Source: Desarmillaria ectypa (taxonomy: Eukaryota > Basidiomycota > Agaricomycetes > Agaricales > Physalacriaceae). Taken from it: a stretch of 64,000 nucleotides of DNA. A model generated the notes under the pieces. It was given only the letters and a program-made list of their open reading frames with translations. It made no database searches and was not told the origin of the DNA. The stretch is from contig JAUDYN010000012.1 of assembly GCA_030407005.1 (NCBI GenBank), positions 124,001 to 188,000 on the forward strand, written 5' to 3'. This document shows, one piece after another, positions 25,561-35,386 of the stretch (positions are counted from its first letter, which is position 1; every line of letters starts with the position of its first letter). The translations under genes and the position numbers were made by a program.

Positions 25561-26113
25561 AAATCATTTCAGTGTCATACCCTGATATGTTCAGAGTGGG
25601 TGGAAGTGTAGGGAGGGAGTATGGGGCTTGGGGTTTTGAACTTAGTCCATAGGTCTCTACCATATTCCTCAGCAATAGTGGGTCATTCCAGCCAATTGGG
25701 GAGATGATGAGATTGGGAGGGGCTCAGCATTGTATTTCTGAGGGGTACCTCCCAATATGAGAAGGACTTGTCAGAGGAGGGTATGGGGTAGGAGGTCCTT
25801 ATACAAGCATGGCTATTATTCTCTGTTGGGGTCTTCAGATCTGGCCTTGCCAGAGCTGATTCAGTTGATCTGTAGGGTAAGACATAGTGTGCAGAAAAGA
25901 GGGTGGGTCAAATGGGAACTAAGAGGTATTGTCAAGATAAGAAATTTTTGATTTGTTCTCCCCACATTAGGCAGATAAAAGAGGTGAAAAAGCAGACAAG
26001 GATTATGGTCCTGAGTGCAGTGCTAATGGCAATGGTTGGTTTGTTTGAAGGTTTGAGAGTCTGTTGCATAAAGAGAGTTCTCTTTGTGGCTGGCAGTGAA
26101 GAGATGATAAGCA
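25560..26113 (-). other. 5' leader of element 2
   Basis: The interval between the primer-binding site and the first gag block that can be aligned. It corresponds to 31,404-32,100 of element Y, which is proline-rich. Translation on the minus strand is broken and I cannot fix a start codon. Confidence 0.5.
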
Positions 26114-26126
26114 GCTTCAAGCTAAT
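26114..26126 (-). promoter_or_regulatory. Self-type primer-binding site of element 2
   Basis: On the minus strand the 13 nt directly after the 5' LTR read ATTAGCTTGAAGC. The complement occurs inside the LTRs, downstream of a TATATAAG box, with one mismatch in each LTR copy (about 26,293-26,305 and 18,996-19,008), and each mismatch is a single transition. This is the arrangement of elements that prime with the 5' end of their own RNA, like Tf1 of fission yeast. Confidence 0.72.
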
Positions 26127-26573
26127 TGTTAGACCCAAACTTTATGTGATCCTGAGAGTGTATTATATCTCAAGGCTGTCTCATATTCAGACAGTCACCT
26201 TTAAGATCAACAGCTAATGCTCTTTTGACCTGATAAAGAAGGACTAAGAACTTTAGTCAAGCTCTAAGAGTGAAGTATCAGTATAGATAAATATTAGCTT
26301 AAAGCTAAGGAATATACAGTGAGAGCTATCCTACTTATATATGAAAACTGTGTAGCTGATAATAAGTCTGTCAATGAGTAGTCCATGCATGAAATAATAA
26401 GAAATGTTCATTGAGTGAGTGACTTTTATAAATTATAATACAAGGATAAGAGTTGTTCAATAAGGGCATAGCAACAGTGGCATGAGAATATCATGATTGA
26501 TAAGATATGCAATATGCACCAGGGATAAGATAGGTGCCTAAGGTAAGATGAGATAAGTAGAAAAATCATAATA
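26127..26573 (-). repeat. 5' LTR of element 2
   Basis: 447 bp. In plus-strand reading it begins TGTTAGACCC and ends AATCATAATA. On the minus strand it has GATA-type repeats close to its start, a TATATAAG box around 26,332-26,339, and the predicted RNA start just after it. No CG dinucleotide is present in 26,101-26,600. The 5-bp target duplication AGCTT follows at 26,574-26,578. Confidence 0.9.
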
Positions 26574-27271
26574 AGCTTATCTAGCCCCACTTTTCTCCAA
26601 AGTCTACATGAACACTTTCCACCTGCCTAAATTCAATGGGTTCAAATACATTGTGCACATCTGATGCTCAATGAGCATGTACCCTGAATTTAAGATACTT
26701 AGGTATGAGAATATGGAGAGTATCACATGCTTTATATTTAAAGATATCATTTGCCACTGGAGAAGTTTATGCAAAATCATTACAGATAATGGACCTGTCT
26801 TCAAAGCTGCTCTTGATCTGCTGGCCATGATATACAAGATCTGCCATAACACTATGTCCACTTACAATTCTCAAGTGCAAGATGTAATTGAAAGGAGATA
26901 TCTACACTTTCATGAATCTTTGTTCAAAGCTTGTGATAAAGTATAAAATAAATGAAGTCAAGTGGCTCACTCAGTCATATGGGTAGACAGAGTTACCCTG
27001 CTGTGGATGATAGAAAGAAGTCCTTATAAAGTGGCCATGGGAGTAGTGTCTATCCTACCATTGGATATAGCAGAATCATCCTTTCTTGTGGAATCTCCAG
27101 AGTCATCTTTGACTTTATCTAACCTCATTGCTAGACATGCTATCACACTTCAGAAGTGACCTGCTGATCTTGAGTGTATCTGCTCCAAAGTATATGAAGC
27201 CAGGATCAAAACAGTAGAAAGATGGGAAAAGAAACATGCTGCTCAAATCATTGACTGAGTGTTTAAACTGG
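26574..27271 (+). pseudogene. Decayed integrase core and C-terminus of element 1, copy 1 (distal part)
   Basis: Continues the integrase cut at 18,838. Visible are AYLAPLFSKVYMNTF, then ITDNGPVFKAALDLLAMIYK with the second catalytic Asp (about 26,780-26,840), then STYNSQVQDVIERRYLHF with the Glu (about 26,857-26,915). The frame 26,962-27,159 holds the AHSVIWVDRVTLLWMI segment. The text ends after KHAAQIID and VFKLV at 27,271, whereas the other copy continues with GSLILVSNTRIEY, so this one is truncated. Nearly identical to 41,010-41,429 (minus) up to about 27,200, and clearly less so after that. Confidence 0.85.
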
Positions 27272-28069
27272 TATAAGGCTGGCAAACTCTCTGGTGAGAG
27301 AATTACAGTTTTCTTTTACAAGATCTCATGTATGCATTAAGTATACAAGGAGATGCAAAAACCACCTGCTTTAGATCAGTATGAATCTGCTTCTGATAGC
27401 AGAGAGGAGTGAGAGAGTGGGACTCAATGTCCTTTCAAGAGAGTAAGATTCAAGAGCTGGTTCTGAGTAATAGTGATGAGCTTCTATGCTGTCTGCTAGC
27501 AATACTAGGTGTGAGGCTACTAAAGTATGCTAAGCTAGAGGCTTAGATAAGAAATTTATTTCATTAGTGTGCTATGAGCTTCCTTTTTATTCTTTAGTTA
27601 TATTGGTGCTTTTATACTTCTCCAACTTCTTACCTCTATACCTATCCACTCTGACAATCTTGCCAAGTAGCAACCTGCTTCATTGTATCTACCCCCTTTT
27701 TACACTCCTAAATGATTCTTCTAAGGGAAAACCATATGAGATCACCATCATTGATGATATTAAGGCAGAGGCATGGGCTTTTACTGGCAGACAGCCATCC
27801 ATTATGCTCTGATGAAAAAGTTGGTTACTGATGATGGATGGTAGTGCAGATGGCAGTCTGTTGGCCTCTGGTTTCTGGTCTGATAGAAAAGTAGGTTACT
27901 GACAATGGATAGACATGTGGATAGCAGTCTATTGTCCTCTGATCTTTATTTTCTTCATTTCTAGTGAATCCTAGTCTTGTATTCCTGTTAACTGAGCAGA
28001 CCATTGTTGTTAGTCCTGTGGCTTAGCAGAAGCCAAAATTTGATACACACATATATATGATGCAGCATA
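27272..28069 (-). repeat. LTR of the element-1 family (798 bp), opposite to the adjoining element
   Basis: Aligns with 46,410-47,617 once the inserted solo LTR there is removed. Termini are TA...TA here and TG...CA in the other copy, consistent with decay. The other copy adjoins a leader and gag as a 5' LTR on the minus strand, which gives the orientation; here it sits after the integrase of a plus-strand element, so it is reversed. Flanks are ACTGG (27,267-27,271) and ACTAG (28,070-28,074), a near-matching 5-bp duplication that would make it a solo LTR. It includes a twice-repeated unit of about 57 bp (27,820-27,945). Confidence 0.72.
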
Positions 28070-29440
28070 ACTAGGGGAAGGAAATATTGTGAGCATTCCT
28101 GCTTATCCACCTGATCATAGATATAATTACAGCAGCATTCAGTCAATAGTGTAGAGGTATGATGTGCCAGGATGAAAGGTAGAATCCCATCTTAGAAGAA
28201 CATACTACCATGTACATTCCTCAAGCCCAATTTCTTTCCAGTAATGCTGACTTTATGAATGTTGAATCTGCCCTCACATATCTTAGGGTGTGTATGGATG
28301 TCAAGAAAAGTTGAGAAGTAAATGCTTTCATAGAGAAGATTGTCATCAACTTGCAGTCTAGTATTTCTTCTGCACCAACTGAAATACTCACTATGCACTT
28401 CCCAACATAGATCATTAGAGAGCAGATAGTGGACTAGCTAAACAACTATCTTGCATATAATATGAGTGCCTCTGTTATTGTTTCCTCAAGACTTCAGATT
28501 GGGAGGTTGAATCCACCTATAGACAGGTGCAGGCAAGCAAATGGGATAGCGAATATAATGAAGAAGAAAATGAGAATATAGCAGATGAGGACCTGCAAGC
28601 AGGTCATGATTTCTATAGTCCTGATCTTGGTGAATTAGGGTATCCTTTATTTTAGAATGTTAGCCACAGCCAAAACATCTCTCTTGAATGGTCTTGAAAA
28701 TTTCTGAGCAAGTTCATAAGCATCTACCTCAGAGAGAGCCTGTACTCATGAGCATAGCCACTAGCATAGTTGAAAGGCAAGAGCAGGTCATTAACATAGA
28801 CCCTAGACATTGTCAGCACAGAAGTGAGCATCTGAGGTATGCTCTCTACTGAGCATGATATAGATTTTCTGTCTCAGTGGGATATGTATCATTAAATGGA
28901 GCTAATTAAATGTGTATAGAGTGCCTGAGATACATCCATGTTTGTGTATAGTGGGTGTATGTGCATGCATATGTATTCAGATGCAGATGCCAGGTTCAGA
29001 GTTTAGTCACCCCTAGACAGCCAGAACATGCAGAACCCTATCCTAAACCATTATTGAAGTATGTACAACTGCTCTGAACCATAAAAGAACCCCAGAACAC
29101 CAGGGCTGAAGGTCAAACCAAAGAAAATAAGACTTGGGCTATTCTGTGTCTATTTTCACTATTTGTAAAACTGCTTTGAACCAAGAAAGAACCCCAGAAT
29201 ACCAGGGTTGGGGGTGATAAAAAAGAAAATAATTCTTCAGGCATTTTGAGTCTCATGAATGGTAAAATCATGGTCACAAGGTGAAAATAGGCATAGAGCA
29301 TATAAACATCAGAAACATTCTAGAAAGCAAAATGTCAGATAAGATATGACAACCACCAACAGATCCACTTCTATGAATATTCCACTATCATCATATGCAT
29401 AGCCTGGAATCTTATAAAGCAGATACATTTTTGAAGACAC
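28070..29440 (+). other. Left part of block Z, unidentified decayed sequence
   Basis: CpG-poor sequence between the element-1-family LTR and the better preserved part of gene Z. A plus-strand frame around 28,530-28,640 is acidic (EYNEEENENIADEDLQAGHD), which resembles protein-coding text, but stops are frequent and I cannot name a family. Tandemly duplicated sequence is at 29,067-29,265. The AT-rich short frames on the minus strand look like chance. Confidence 0.35.
29067..29265. repeat. Two tandem copies of a 102-bp unit
   Basis: Both copies contain AACTGCT-TGAACC, then AAAGAACCCCAGAA-ACCAGGG, and then AAAGAAAATAA, in the same order and about 102 bp apart. Differences are mainly transitions. 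Confidence 0.7.
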
Positions 29441-29458
29441 AACCTGCATCCTTTCACT

Positions 29459-30756
29459 ACTTTGTCATGTCCACCCATCAATAAATTTCCCAGTTCACAT
29501 TCAAACCTACTGAAGATGTGCCAGCAGTGTGGACAGCTGTCTGCACATCTGCCCTATACAGCATGCTCAAGGCAGATACAGTTTACAGAGTGGATGGCTG
29601 GAGACCTGTCCATGTACAGTGGGTTATAAAAGCAGTTTGTTTCTATATAAGCTTTTCTTTCCTCTGTAGTTCTATCATTTGCTGATCCCATATGTAGGAT
29701 AAAATATGCTATATTTCAAAGATAATAGGTGTTCTGTACCTGATCTTTCACACTCAGCAGACCAATATCATTTGTTAACTGCACTCACTTCTTGCTTATG
29801 GTTCCACCATAAGCCTTCAGTACTTTGCCAGGCAGAGCCCTAGGTTCTGCAAAGAATTGTTTGAAATGATTGATGTTGGTAAGTCATTTCCTTTTTTTTA
29901 TACTGCCTCTCATGCTAATTATAATCCTCCAGAATGGAAAGGCTTAGCAGACCTACTCTCATCTGATGATAAGACAGAGGATGAGAAAGACTCAGATGAG
30001 GAGGAGGAAAAAGTGGATAAATGAAACTCAGATAAGGAGAAGGCAGAAGTGGATGAAGGAGAGTTACTATCTGAAGCAGATAGAGAAAATAATGAGGCAG
30101 ATGCAGAGTATGAGGATAATGAAGGTAGCTAGGAACATGAGTGAGAGCAGATATCATCCATAGGTAGCAGTCTCATAGACATCAATGAACCAGTTGATAA
30201 GTGGCCTCAAGCAGCTAGTAAGCACAATCCCCCTCCTGTCTATGTCCACACTAACAGAAGTGTCACAGATAAAGAGTATACAAAAACAGGTTGGCTGCTT
30301 GACCTCAACCAGCAGCTCAGGTAGGATAAGACACAGCCTAAAATGCACTATAATCTCAAAGTCTTGCAGGAGTAAGGCCTTATTGCTGTAAGTTTTTTTT
30401 TTCTATCATTTCTAGAATACTCATTAACTTTGTAAAGGTCACAGAGCAGAAATGCAAAAACTGCTGAGAAGCAGGTGGTTGTCTGTGCCATATTCTCACT
30501 GATTCCAGGTACCCAGCTTGCACTGAGTGCTTGATCAGTAGCCATAGCTGTCTGAATTGAGTATCCAACAGTATCAACCCATTACCTGTCAAACCTGCTC
30601 ACCCCATCCACTCTGACAAGAGTAAACAGAGAGCAGCTATAGCAGACCTGAGGAGGCTATGCCAGCTTCTGCTGTGTGATGTCCCAGCAGCAGATTCCTT
30701 AACTGCTCCAACTGTCATGGATGTTCAATTGGAGTATGATGCATATTCTAACATGC
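29459..30756 (+). pseudogene. Gene Z: decayed intron-bearing gene of unknown family, left part
   Basis: I do not recognise the family. A plus-strand frame FTFKPTEDVPAVWTAVCTS continues to HVQWVIKAV (about 29,490-29,635). A second reads YFARQSPRFCKELFEMIDV to 29,878, then a well-formed 54-nt intron (29,879-29,932: GTAAGT donor, GCTAAT branch-like site, CCAG acceptor), then EWKGLADLLSSDDKTEDEKD in frame, followed by a long Asp/Glu/Lys-rich stretch to about 30,130. Further text is DINEPVDKWPQAASKHNPPP (about 30,180-30,240), KEYTKTGWLLDLNQQLR (about 30,270-30,320) and VMDVQLEYDAYSNM, where the solo LTR is inserted. CpG is absent and stops occur. It could be the transposase of a DNA transposon or a captured host gene; neither can be shown here. 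Confidence 0.5.
30752..30756. repeat. Target site duplication of the outer solo LTR, left copy
   Basis: CATGC directly before the LTR. The identical right copy is at 39,695-39,699. The two copies are 8.9 kb apart because element Y was later inserted in this LTR. Confidence 0.88.
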
Positions 30757-30984
30757 TGTTATGATTTTTCCATTATCTTATCTTATCCATGATCTCTTAT
30801 ATCTTATCTTGCATCATTATCACTCTGCAATGATGTATTCACTGACAGTCACCCTAGTTCTACATGGTTGTCACCCCTGTTCAGTCTTATTGGTCTACAG
30901 ACATCCAACTTCCTCAAGGTTTCCTCATGCAACCTTACTGTTTTGTCTATTAATAACACCATACTTTTAGTATATAAGTAGAGT

Positions 30985-30989
30985 AGTTT
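30985..30989. repeat. Target site duplication of element Y, left copy
   Basis: AGTTT before the 5' LTR of Y, with an identical copy at 39,527-39,531 after its 3' LTR. Confidence 0.92.
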
Positions 30990-31004
30990 TGTTATGATTT
31001 TTCC

Positions 31005-31022
31005 ATTATCTTATCTTATCCA
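31005..31022 (-). promoter_or_regulatory. Tandem GATA-type sites in the LTR
   Basis: Three overlapping TTATC units, that is GATAA on the minus strand. Equivalent tandem GATAAG runs stand near the same end of the LTRs of elements 2 (about 19,258-19,270), E (about 52,029-52,042), D (about 54,047-54,061), 3 and both solo LTRs. Fungal GATA factors bind GATAAG-type sites. Whether they control this element is inferred. Confidence 0.5.
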
Positions 31023-31223
31023 AGTCATATCCATGACTCAGCCATCTAATCTATCCAAGAATCCAATTTGTATCCAGCTATTCACTGGCTACAACCCTCA
31101 TTCTCACCGTCTGTCACCCCAGATGCTCTCTATTGGTTCTATGATCCTCCCAGATTGTCCTACTTTGACACCATTTGTGCATGGACTCTAGCATTTCATC
31201 TATATATAATGCTGTAGAAATAC

Positions 31224-31270
31224 TATATAAGTAGAGTAAACTACACAGTTGTACTCTATCTCTTGTTTAA
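31224..31270 (+). promoter_or_regulatory. LTR promoter: TATA box and predicted RNA start of Y
   Basis: TATATAAG at 31,224-31,231 is followed 29 nt later by CTCTTGTTTAA (31,260-31,270), whose exact complement is the primer-binding site. In self-priming elements this sequence is the 5' end of the RNA, so transcription is predicted to start at or very near 31,260. The spacing from the TATA box is normal for a fungal RNA polymerase II promoter. Confidence 0.7.
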
Positions 31271-31392
31271 ATTACAATCATATACTCCTTGTCTACACAA
31301 CACAGAAGGCCTTAAAGCTTCTACTTCTCTATACAGGTGATTGTTCGAATGCATAACAGCCCCAAGTCATGTGTCCAAGATGGTGCCTAACA

Positions 31393-31403
31393 TTAAACAA
31401 GAG
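31393..31403 (+). promoter_or_regulatory. Self-type primer-binding site of Y
   Basis: TTAAACAAGAG follows the 5' LTR with no gap and is the exact 11-nt complement of CTCTTGTTTAA inside the LTR (31,260-31,270). It does not begin with TGG, as sites for tRNA primers usually do. Tf1 of fission yeast uses an 11-nt pairing of this kind, in which the RNA folds back and is cleaved to make the primer. Confidence 0.82.
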
Positions 31404-32041
31404 ATTATCTTGCTTCTCCAATGCTAGCTGTAGAGAAGAACTTCTTCATGCCTGAAGAAGAGAATTGACAAACCGAACCCTGAACCATTTCCCTAGGTGT
31501 TGCCCTCGGTGGTGCCATATTGTTAACTTTCTTTACAGTCCTCGCCGTACTAATCTACGAGGAAGAAATCAGGGCTCTGCTCCAGCAAAGGTGAGCCCAA
31601 CAACCCACCCCACCCCCCTGACCTCCCTGACATCCAGACCATGTCATTCTCCAGGAGCTACCCCCCGCAAGACTGGGAGAATGAGAGGCAGTACCACTCA
31701 TCTGCTCCCATGCCCAGTTCACAATTGCCTCCTCCTCCAAGGGGAGTTCAGATTCGAGGCCCCCGACTCCTGGGCCCTCCTCCACCCATGCACATAATGC
31801 GCAAGCAGTTCTACTCCAGTACCAGATGGAACGACCCACCACCACCATCACAGTGGCCCAGGAATATGCATGGGACATTCGGCTTGTGCTCAATGACCCC
31901 CCCCCGCCCACTTACCCCAGCCCTCCCCCTCATCCCCCAACCCCCGCCCTCCACCAGCAACACTGGCACATACAATCTCGCTCACCCTCCCCAGACAGCA
32001 ATGGGTCCTACCAAGGACCCTGAAACCCAGACGATCCCACC
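31404..32041 (+). other. Leader and proline-rich N-terminal gag region of Y
   Basis: GC-rich, with runs of C encoding proline in more than one frame. Open frames start at 31,641 and 31,826. Which one makes the Gag N-terminus cannot be settled from this copy alone, because low-complexity proline codons keep all three plus-strand frames fairly open. The equivalent area of element 2 is too decayed to decide. Confidence 0.5.
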
Positions 32042-34094
32042 ATGGATCAAAACCACCCCTACGGCCCCTGGGGTCGTGAAGCATGGCCTGAGGAAGGAGA
32101 GTCAATCTCTCTCTCCTCCCTCCCCATCATCGAAATCTCTGATGACAAGTCTGATGATGATATCGTCAGAGACAATGCCCCGGCCCCAGCCCCTCCCCAT
32201 GCCCCCGATGACCCCTTCAACCCAAATGGGGGGGATTTCATCTGGCCCAACCTCTCCGAGGTCAATAGAAGACTCTTCGGTCCCTTCTGGACCACTGCCT
32301 GGGAAGTTCGACAAAGGGACGTCGAAGCCCATGATCTCTGGGATGAGCCCAGAATCAAGATGGATGAGTGGTTGGCACTCAACAGGGGGGACCCCATTTG
32401 GGTCCCAATCAATGGCCCTAGCAGGGCTGATATCGTTGCCACCTGAATTCACACCAACCATGACCAGAGTATCTTTCACCTCTCTGCAGGGGATCTATTT
32501 CCAGGGCTTCGGCCCCAAGATCCAGTGGAGCAGTGAGAACTGGAGAGAACCCTCCAGCACTTATGGAGGCTGGAGGTGGCAAGAGAGGAGTGATTGGGGG
32601 CAAAGGGCCCCATATGATACTTTAACTTATGGTACAGGTTATTACAGTGGGCTGGACTACCACCAGCCCCAATACAAAATATATCCGGATCACCCACCAG
32701 ATACCCCAGTCGCGAACCCACGACCACTTCCCAACTCGCCCCCACACCATTGGGCACGTCACCAAGGATACCACCCCTATCAGGGTGGTAGTCTTCTCTT
32801 CACAGGGGCAGGAGAAGACATGGAAGCCGAAGGAGCCCCTGCAGGGGCATCAAGAACCCCTGTCATGGCAGAAGAAATCCATCAGCAGATGAAAACTGCA
32901 CTGATGGAAAAGGAGAAGCACATTGCAGAAATGCATGAAGAACTTGACAGGGAGGAATCCACCCGCAAGATGATGATGGACTACCTCTGGGATCAAGAAA
33001 AGGGGAAGGAACCAGAGAGGGGAAGACCCTCGGGTGAGCCATCAAGAGGCTACCCAGGACCATGGCAGGATTGTTACTCGATCCCAAGGCCACCCTCCGG
33101 ACAGGGTCCTCCTGACCCTATCCCCAATTCTGTTGGGAACGCTGCTGCTGATGCCCCTTATCTGGGCATCAAGCCAACCCTCTTCAAGGTCCCTGCCCCA
33201 TTCAAGGGGGACCATGATGACATTGAATGCTTCATAGGTGATTGCATCACCTATTTTGAAGTGTTCCATCATTATTTCCAGATGCCATCACACCTGGTAC
33301 TATTTGCGACGTCCCACTTTGAGGGCACCACCAAGGACTGGTGGGTCTACAAGAGACCCAAATACTGGGTTGGTGATGCCTTCGACAGCACACCCGCCCA
33401 CTTCAGATACCCCGACTGGGCTGACTTCATCGATCTAGTCACATGACAATTTCGGGATCCTGCCATTGAGGAGATCCATGAAAAGTGCATGTTCGACTTG
33501 CACATGGGAGCTCAGCCTGCCTCCCATTATTTCCAGAAGCTTGAGGAAGAAGCCAAGCTAGCGGGCCAAAGGACCAATGAAGCTGAACATGGTGCAATGG
33601 TGAAGGCAGTGAGACTGGGAGTTTCCAGTTCTTACATGACCTTCATATCCAACATGGGTGTGAACATTCCATGTTCATATCCAGAGTGGAAGGAATGCAT
33701 CCTCCAGATATATGAAGAGAGACAGCAGAAGTAGGTCTTTGACCAGACCACCAGTATGCCTCGGAACAGCCAGAAGCAGGGCCTGCATCCCCAACAACAG
33801 CAACCCAGTGGCAAGAACACTGCTGGGGTGACAAGTTCCTCGGCCCCAAAGCCGACTGCTGGGAGTGGAGGAACCAGTCGTGAGGCTGGAACTGGTAAGT
33901 GGATGATGTACAGAGGGGCAGGGAAGCCCATGGACTTAGACCAGCAATGAGCCAAGGGGCACTGCTTTAGGTGCAATGAGAAGGGACACCTGAGCAGAAA
34001 TTGCCCTATGAAAGAGAAGAATGTGGTGCAATATGTGGGGCCCACTGATGCAGTGGTGCTGAACACCTCCAAGGTTGAGGAGGTAAAAGAGTAG
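32042..34094 (+). pseudogene. gag of element Y, broken
   Basis: Structural protein that would form the particle and bind RNA. The conserved N-terminal frame is 32,042-32,446 (EISDDKSDDD, then DDPFNPNGGDFIWPNL and MDEWLALNRGDPIW), shown real by its match in element 2. It continues past two TGA codons to ELERTLQHLWRLEVARE near 32,585. The C-terminal part lies in another frame, that of 31,641-33,446, with a coiled-coil-like segment (about 32,870-33,005) and capsid text DAPYLGIKPTLFKVPAPFK (about 33,150-33,205), and continues past TGA at 33,444 to the zinc knuckle CFRCNEKGHLSRNC (33,963-34,004). It stops at TAG 34,092. A frame change between about 32,590 and 32,850 is therefore needed; whether it is an indel or was programmed is unknown. 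Confidence 0.8.
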
Positions 34095-34138
34095 GGCATC
34101 AAGGGTTCGATTCCCCTTGCTCACCCAAATCTCAAGGT

Positions 34139-35386
34139 GTGTCCTTGGTCTCCGTGGGTCAGACTGATTATTATGAAAACAGACTATTATGTATGAAAAG
34201 CAATAAATATCCTATGACTTCACAGACCCTGAAGCCAAGGACCAAACAAGAATCAACAAATAAAAACAGGTATGTCATCCTCCTAGAAGATGCTGACACA
34301 AGTATCTGTAGTGACAAATCCCGAGCATCTGACAGACTGGAGCGGGACTTGCCAGATGGTGCTGGCGCCACGACAAAGTCCAATGAGCAGAGCTCACTGG
34401 ATACGCCACTGAGCAATCAGCAACAGGCAGGGACCAGTAGGCGGGACTCCTTTGAGCCTCCCAGAAGTCTGACCATCCCAGTATCCTCCTCAAGCAGAGG
34501 GGCAAGCCCACCAGTTCCGCCAGGGTTGGCAGAGGACCAGGACAGTGCCTCTAACCAAGGCCAGGACCGATGCCCTGGACAAACCGGTCCGGGGAGTGGA
34601 AAACCTGATGAGGCTGAGTATCAAACTGGACTGGTGAGTCACAGGATCAAAGCTGACAGGAAGGAAGTCGCTAGCACCCAGGTGATAGAAAGGGGGCAGA
34701 TTTACCCAAACCAGAATGGTCCAGGATGCAAACATGCGAAGGTCACCTTAGGCACTAACTGGGAGTCAATGACCAAGGAAATTCAAACTCCATCGTGAGT
34801 AGTGCTGGCCGAAGAACACAGGGGTACTGACCAGGGATATAAAAGCAAGCTGGCTGACAAATTCCCATCAGCCGCTGTACCCCGACAGGGACAGGAACCT
34901 GCTAGCACCCAGGCAGTAAAAAGAGGGCATTTCAGTAACACCACCATCATTGAAGTACCCGACGAAGAGGATGACATGGCTTTTAGGATTTGGCAAGCTC
35001 ACCAATCCAAAGCCAGTACCCCAATATCTAGAACACCAGAAAAACAGACCATCAACCTTCCAAACGCATGGGGAAGTGTCGAACCTGACACCTATCCTAA
35101 CAAGGGGGTATCAGACACTTCTGAACATATGGGGAAGCAGGATAATCACCAATGGCTCAGACCATTCAGGATTGATTGGACCCTGCATGCAGTTCGCAGC
35201 TCCAAGGATTTGGCAATCGCCAAGGCGGTTCTCTCCATCTGGGTACATCCCAAATGACTTGGAGAAATTGATGATGAGCTTATCCAAAGCTTAAAGATGG
35301 GAGGGAGTATAGCCTGAGAACAGCTCTATGAACTACATGAACCGATTCGTTATATCCATGGCACCAAAAGTTCCAGTCAGGACTTC
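34139..35386 (+). pseudogene. Linker between gag and protease of Y
   Basis: Two successive frames (34,139-34,798 and 34,802-35,257) separated by a TGA. The text is Ser/Thr/Asp/Gly-rich and disordered-looking, with an early NRYVILLEDAD segment that resembles the start of pol linkers in this family. Repeats of STQ-V-RG (ASTQVIERGQ, ASTQAVKRGH) suggest an internal duplication of about 240 bp. No catalytic domain. Probably the N-terminal spacer of the Pol polyprotein. Confidence 0.6.

Larger units (their letters stand above)
18839..26573 (-). mobile_element. Element 2: complete but dead Ty3/Gypsy chromovirus, nested in element 1
   Basis: A 7.7-kb minus-strand element with two 447-bp LTRs, a 5-bp target duplication (GGCTT/AGCTT), a purine tract and a self-type primer-binding site. 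Internal order on the minus strand is gag with zinc knuckle, protease spacer, reverse transcriptase, RNase H, integrase, chromodomain-tail. Proteins resemble those of element Y throughout, including the acidic spacer before the polymerase, so both belong to one superfamily. CpG is almost absent, and every frame is broken. It split the integrase of element 1, so it is the younger of the two. Confidence 0.93.
13310..27271 (+). mobile_element. Element 1, copy 1: Ty3/Gypsy without chromodomain, split by element 2
   Basis: A plus-strand Gypsy with gag, aspartic protease, reverse transcriptase, RNase H and integrase, of a lineage widespread in mushrooms. It occupies 13,310-18,838, is interrupted by element 2 (18,839-26,573), and resumes at 26,574-27,271. 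Removing element 2 restores the integrase reading across the junction. The 5' end (LTR and leader) is missing. The 3' end stops within the integrase C-terminal part where an LTR (27,272) begins. The 13,310-18,210 part is matched by an inverted copy at 41,431-46,331. All frames are broken, chiefly by TGA. Confidence 0.88.
30990..31392 (+). repeat. 5' LTR of element Y
   Basis: 403 bp from TGTTATGATT to GTGCCTAACA. It starts with tandem TTATCTTATCTTATCC (GATA-type sites on the other strand, about 31,005-31,022), has a TATA box at 31,224-31,231, and the predicted RNA start at 31,260. Compared with the 3' LTR it lacks 21 bp between two CAGCCC repeats. Other differences are transitions. Confidence 0.95.

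Noticed and set aside
29966..30163. Lys/Arg-rich open frame in gene Z
   Set aside because: The other frame of the same DNA is strongly acidic and joins in frame to the exon before the intron; the basic frame is its shadow.
31555..34124. Several antisense frames of 60-156 codons over the gag of Y
   Set aside because: They mirror GC-rich, proline-coding gag sequence, share no motif, and are not conserved in element 2.
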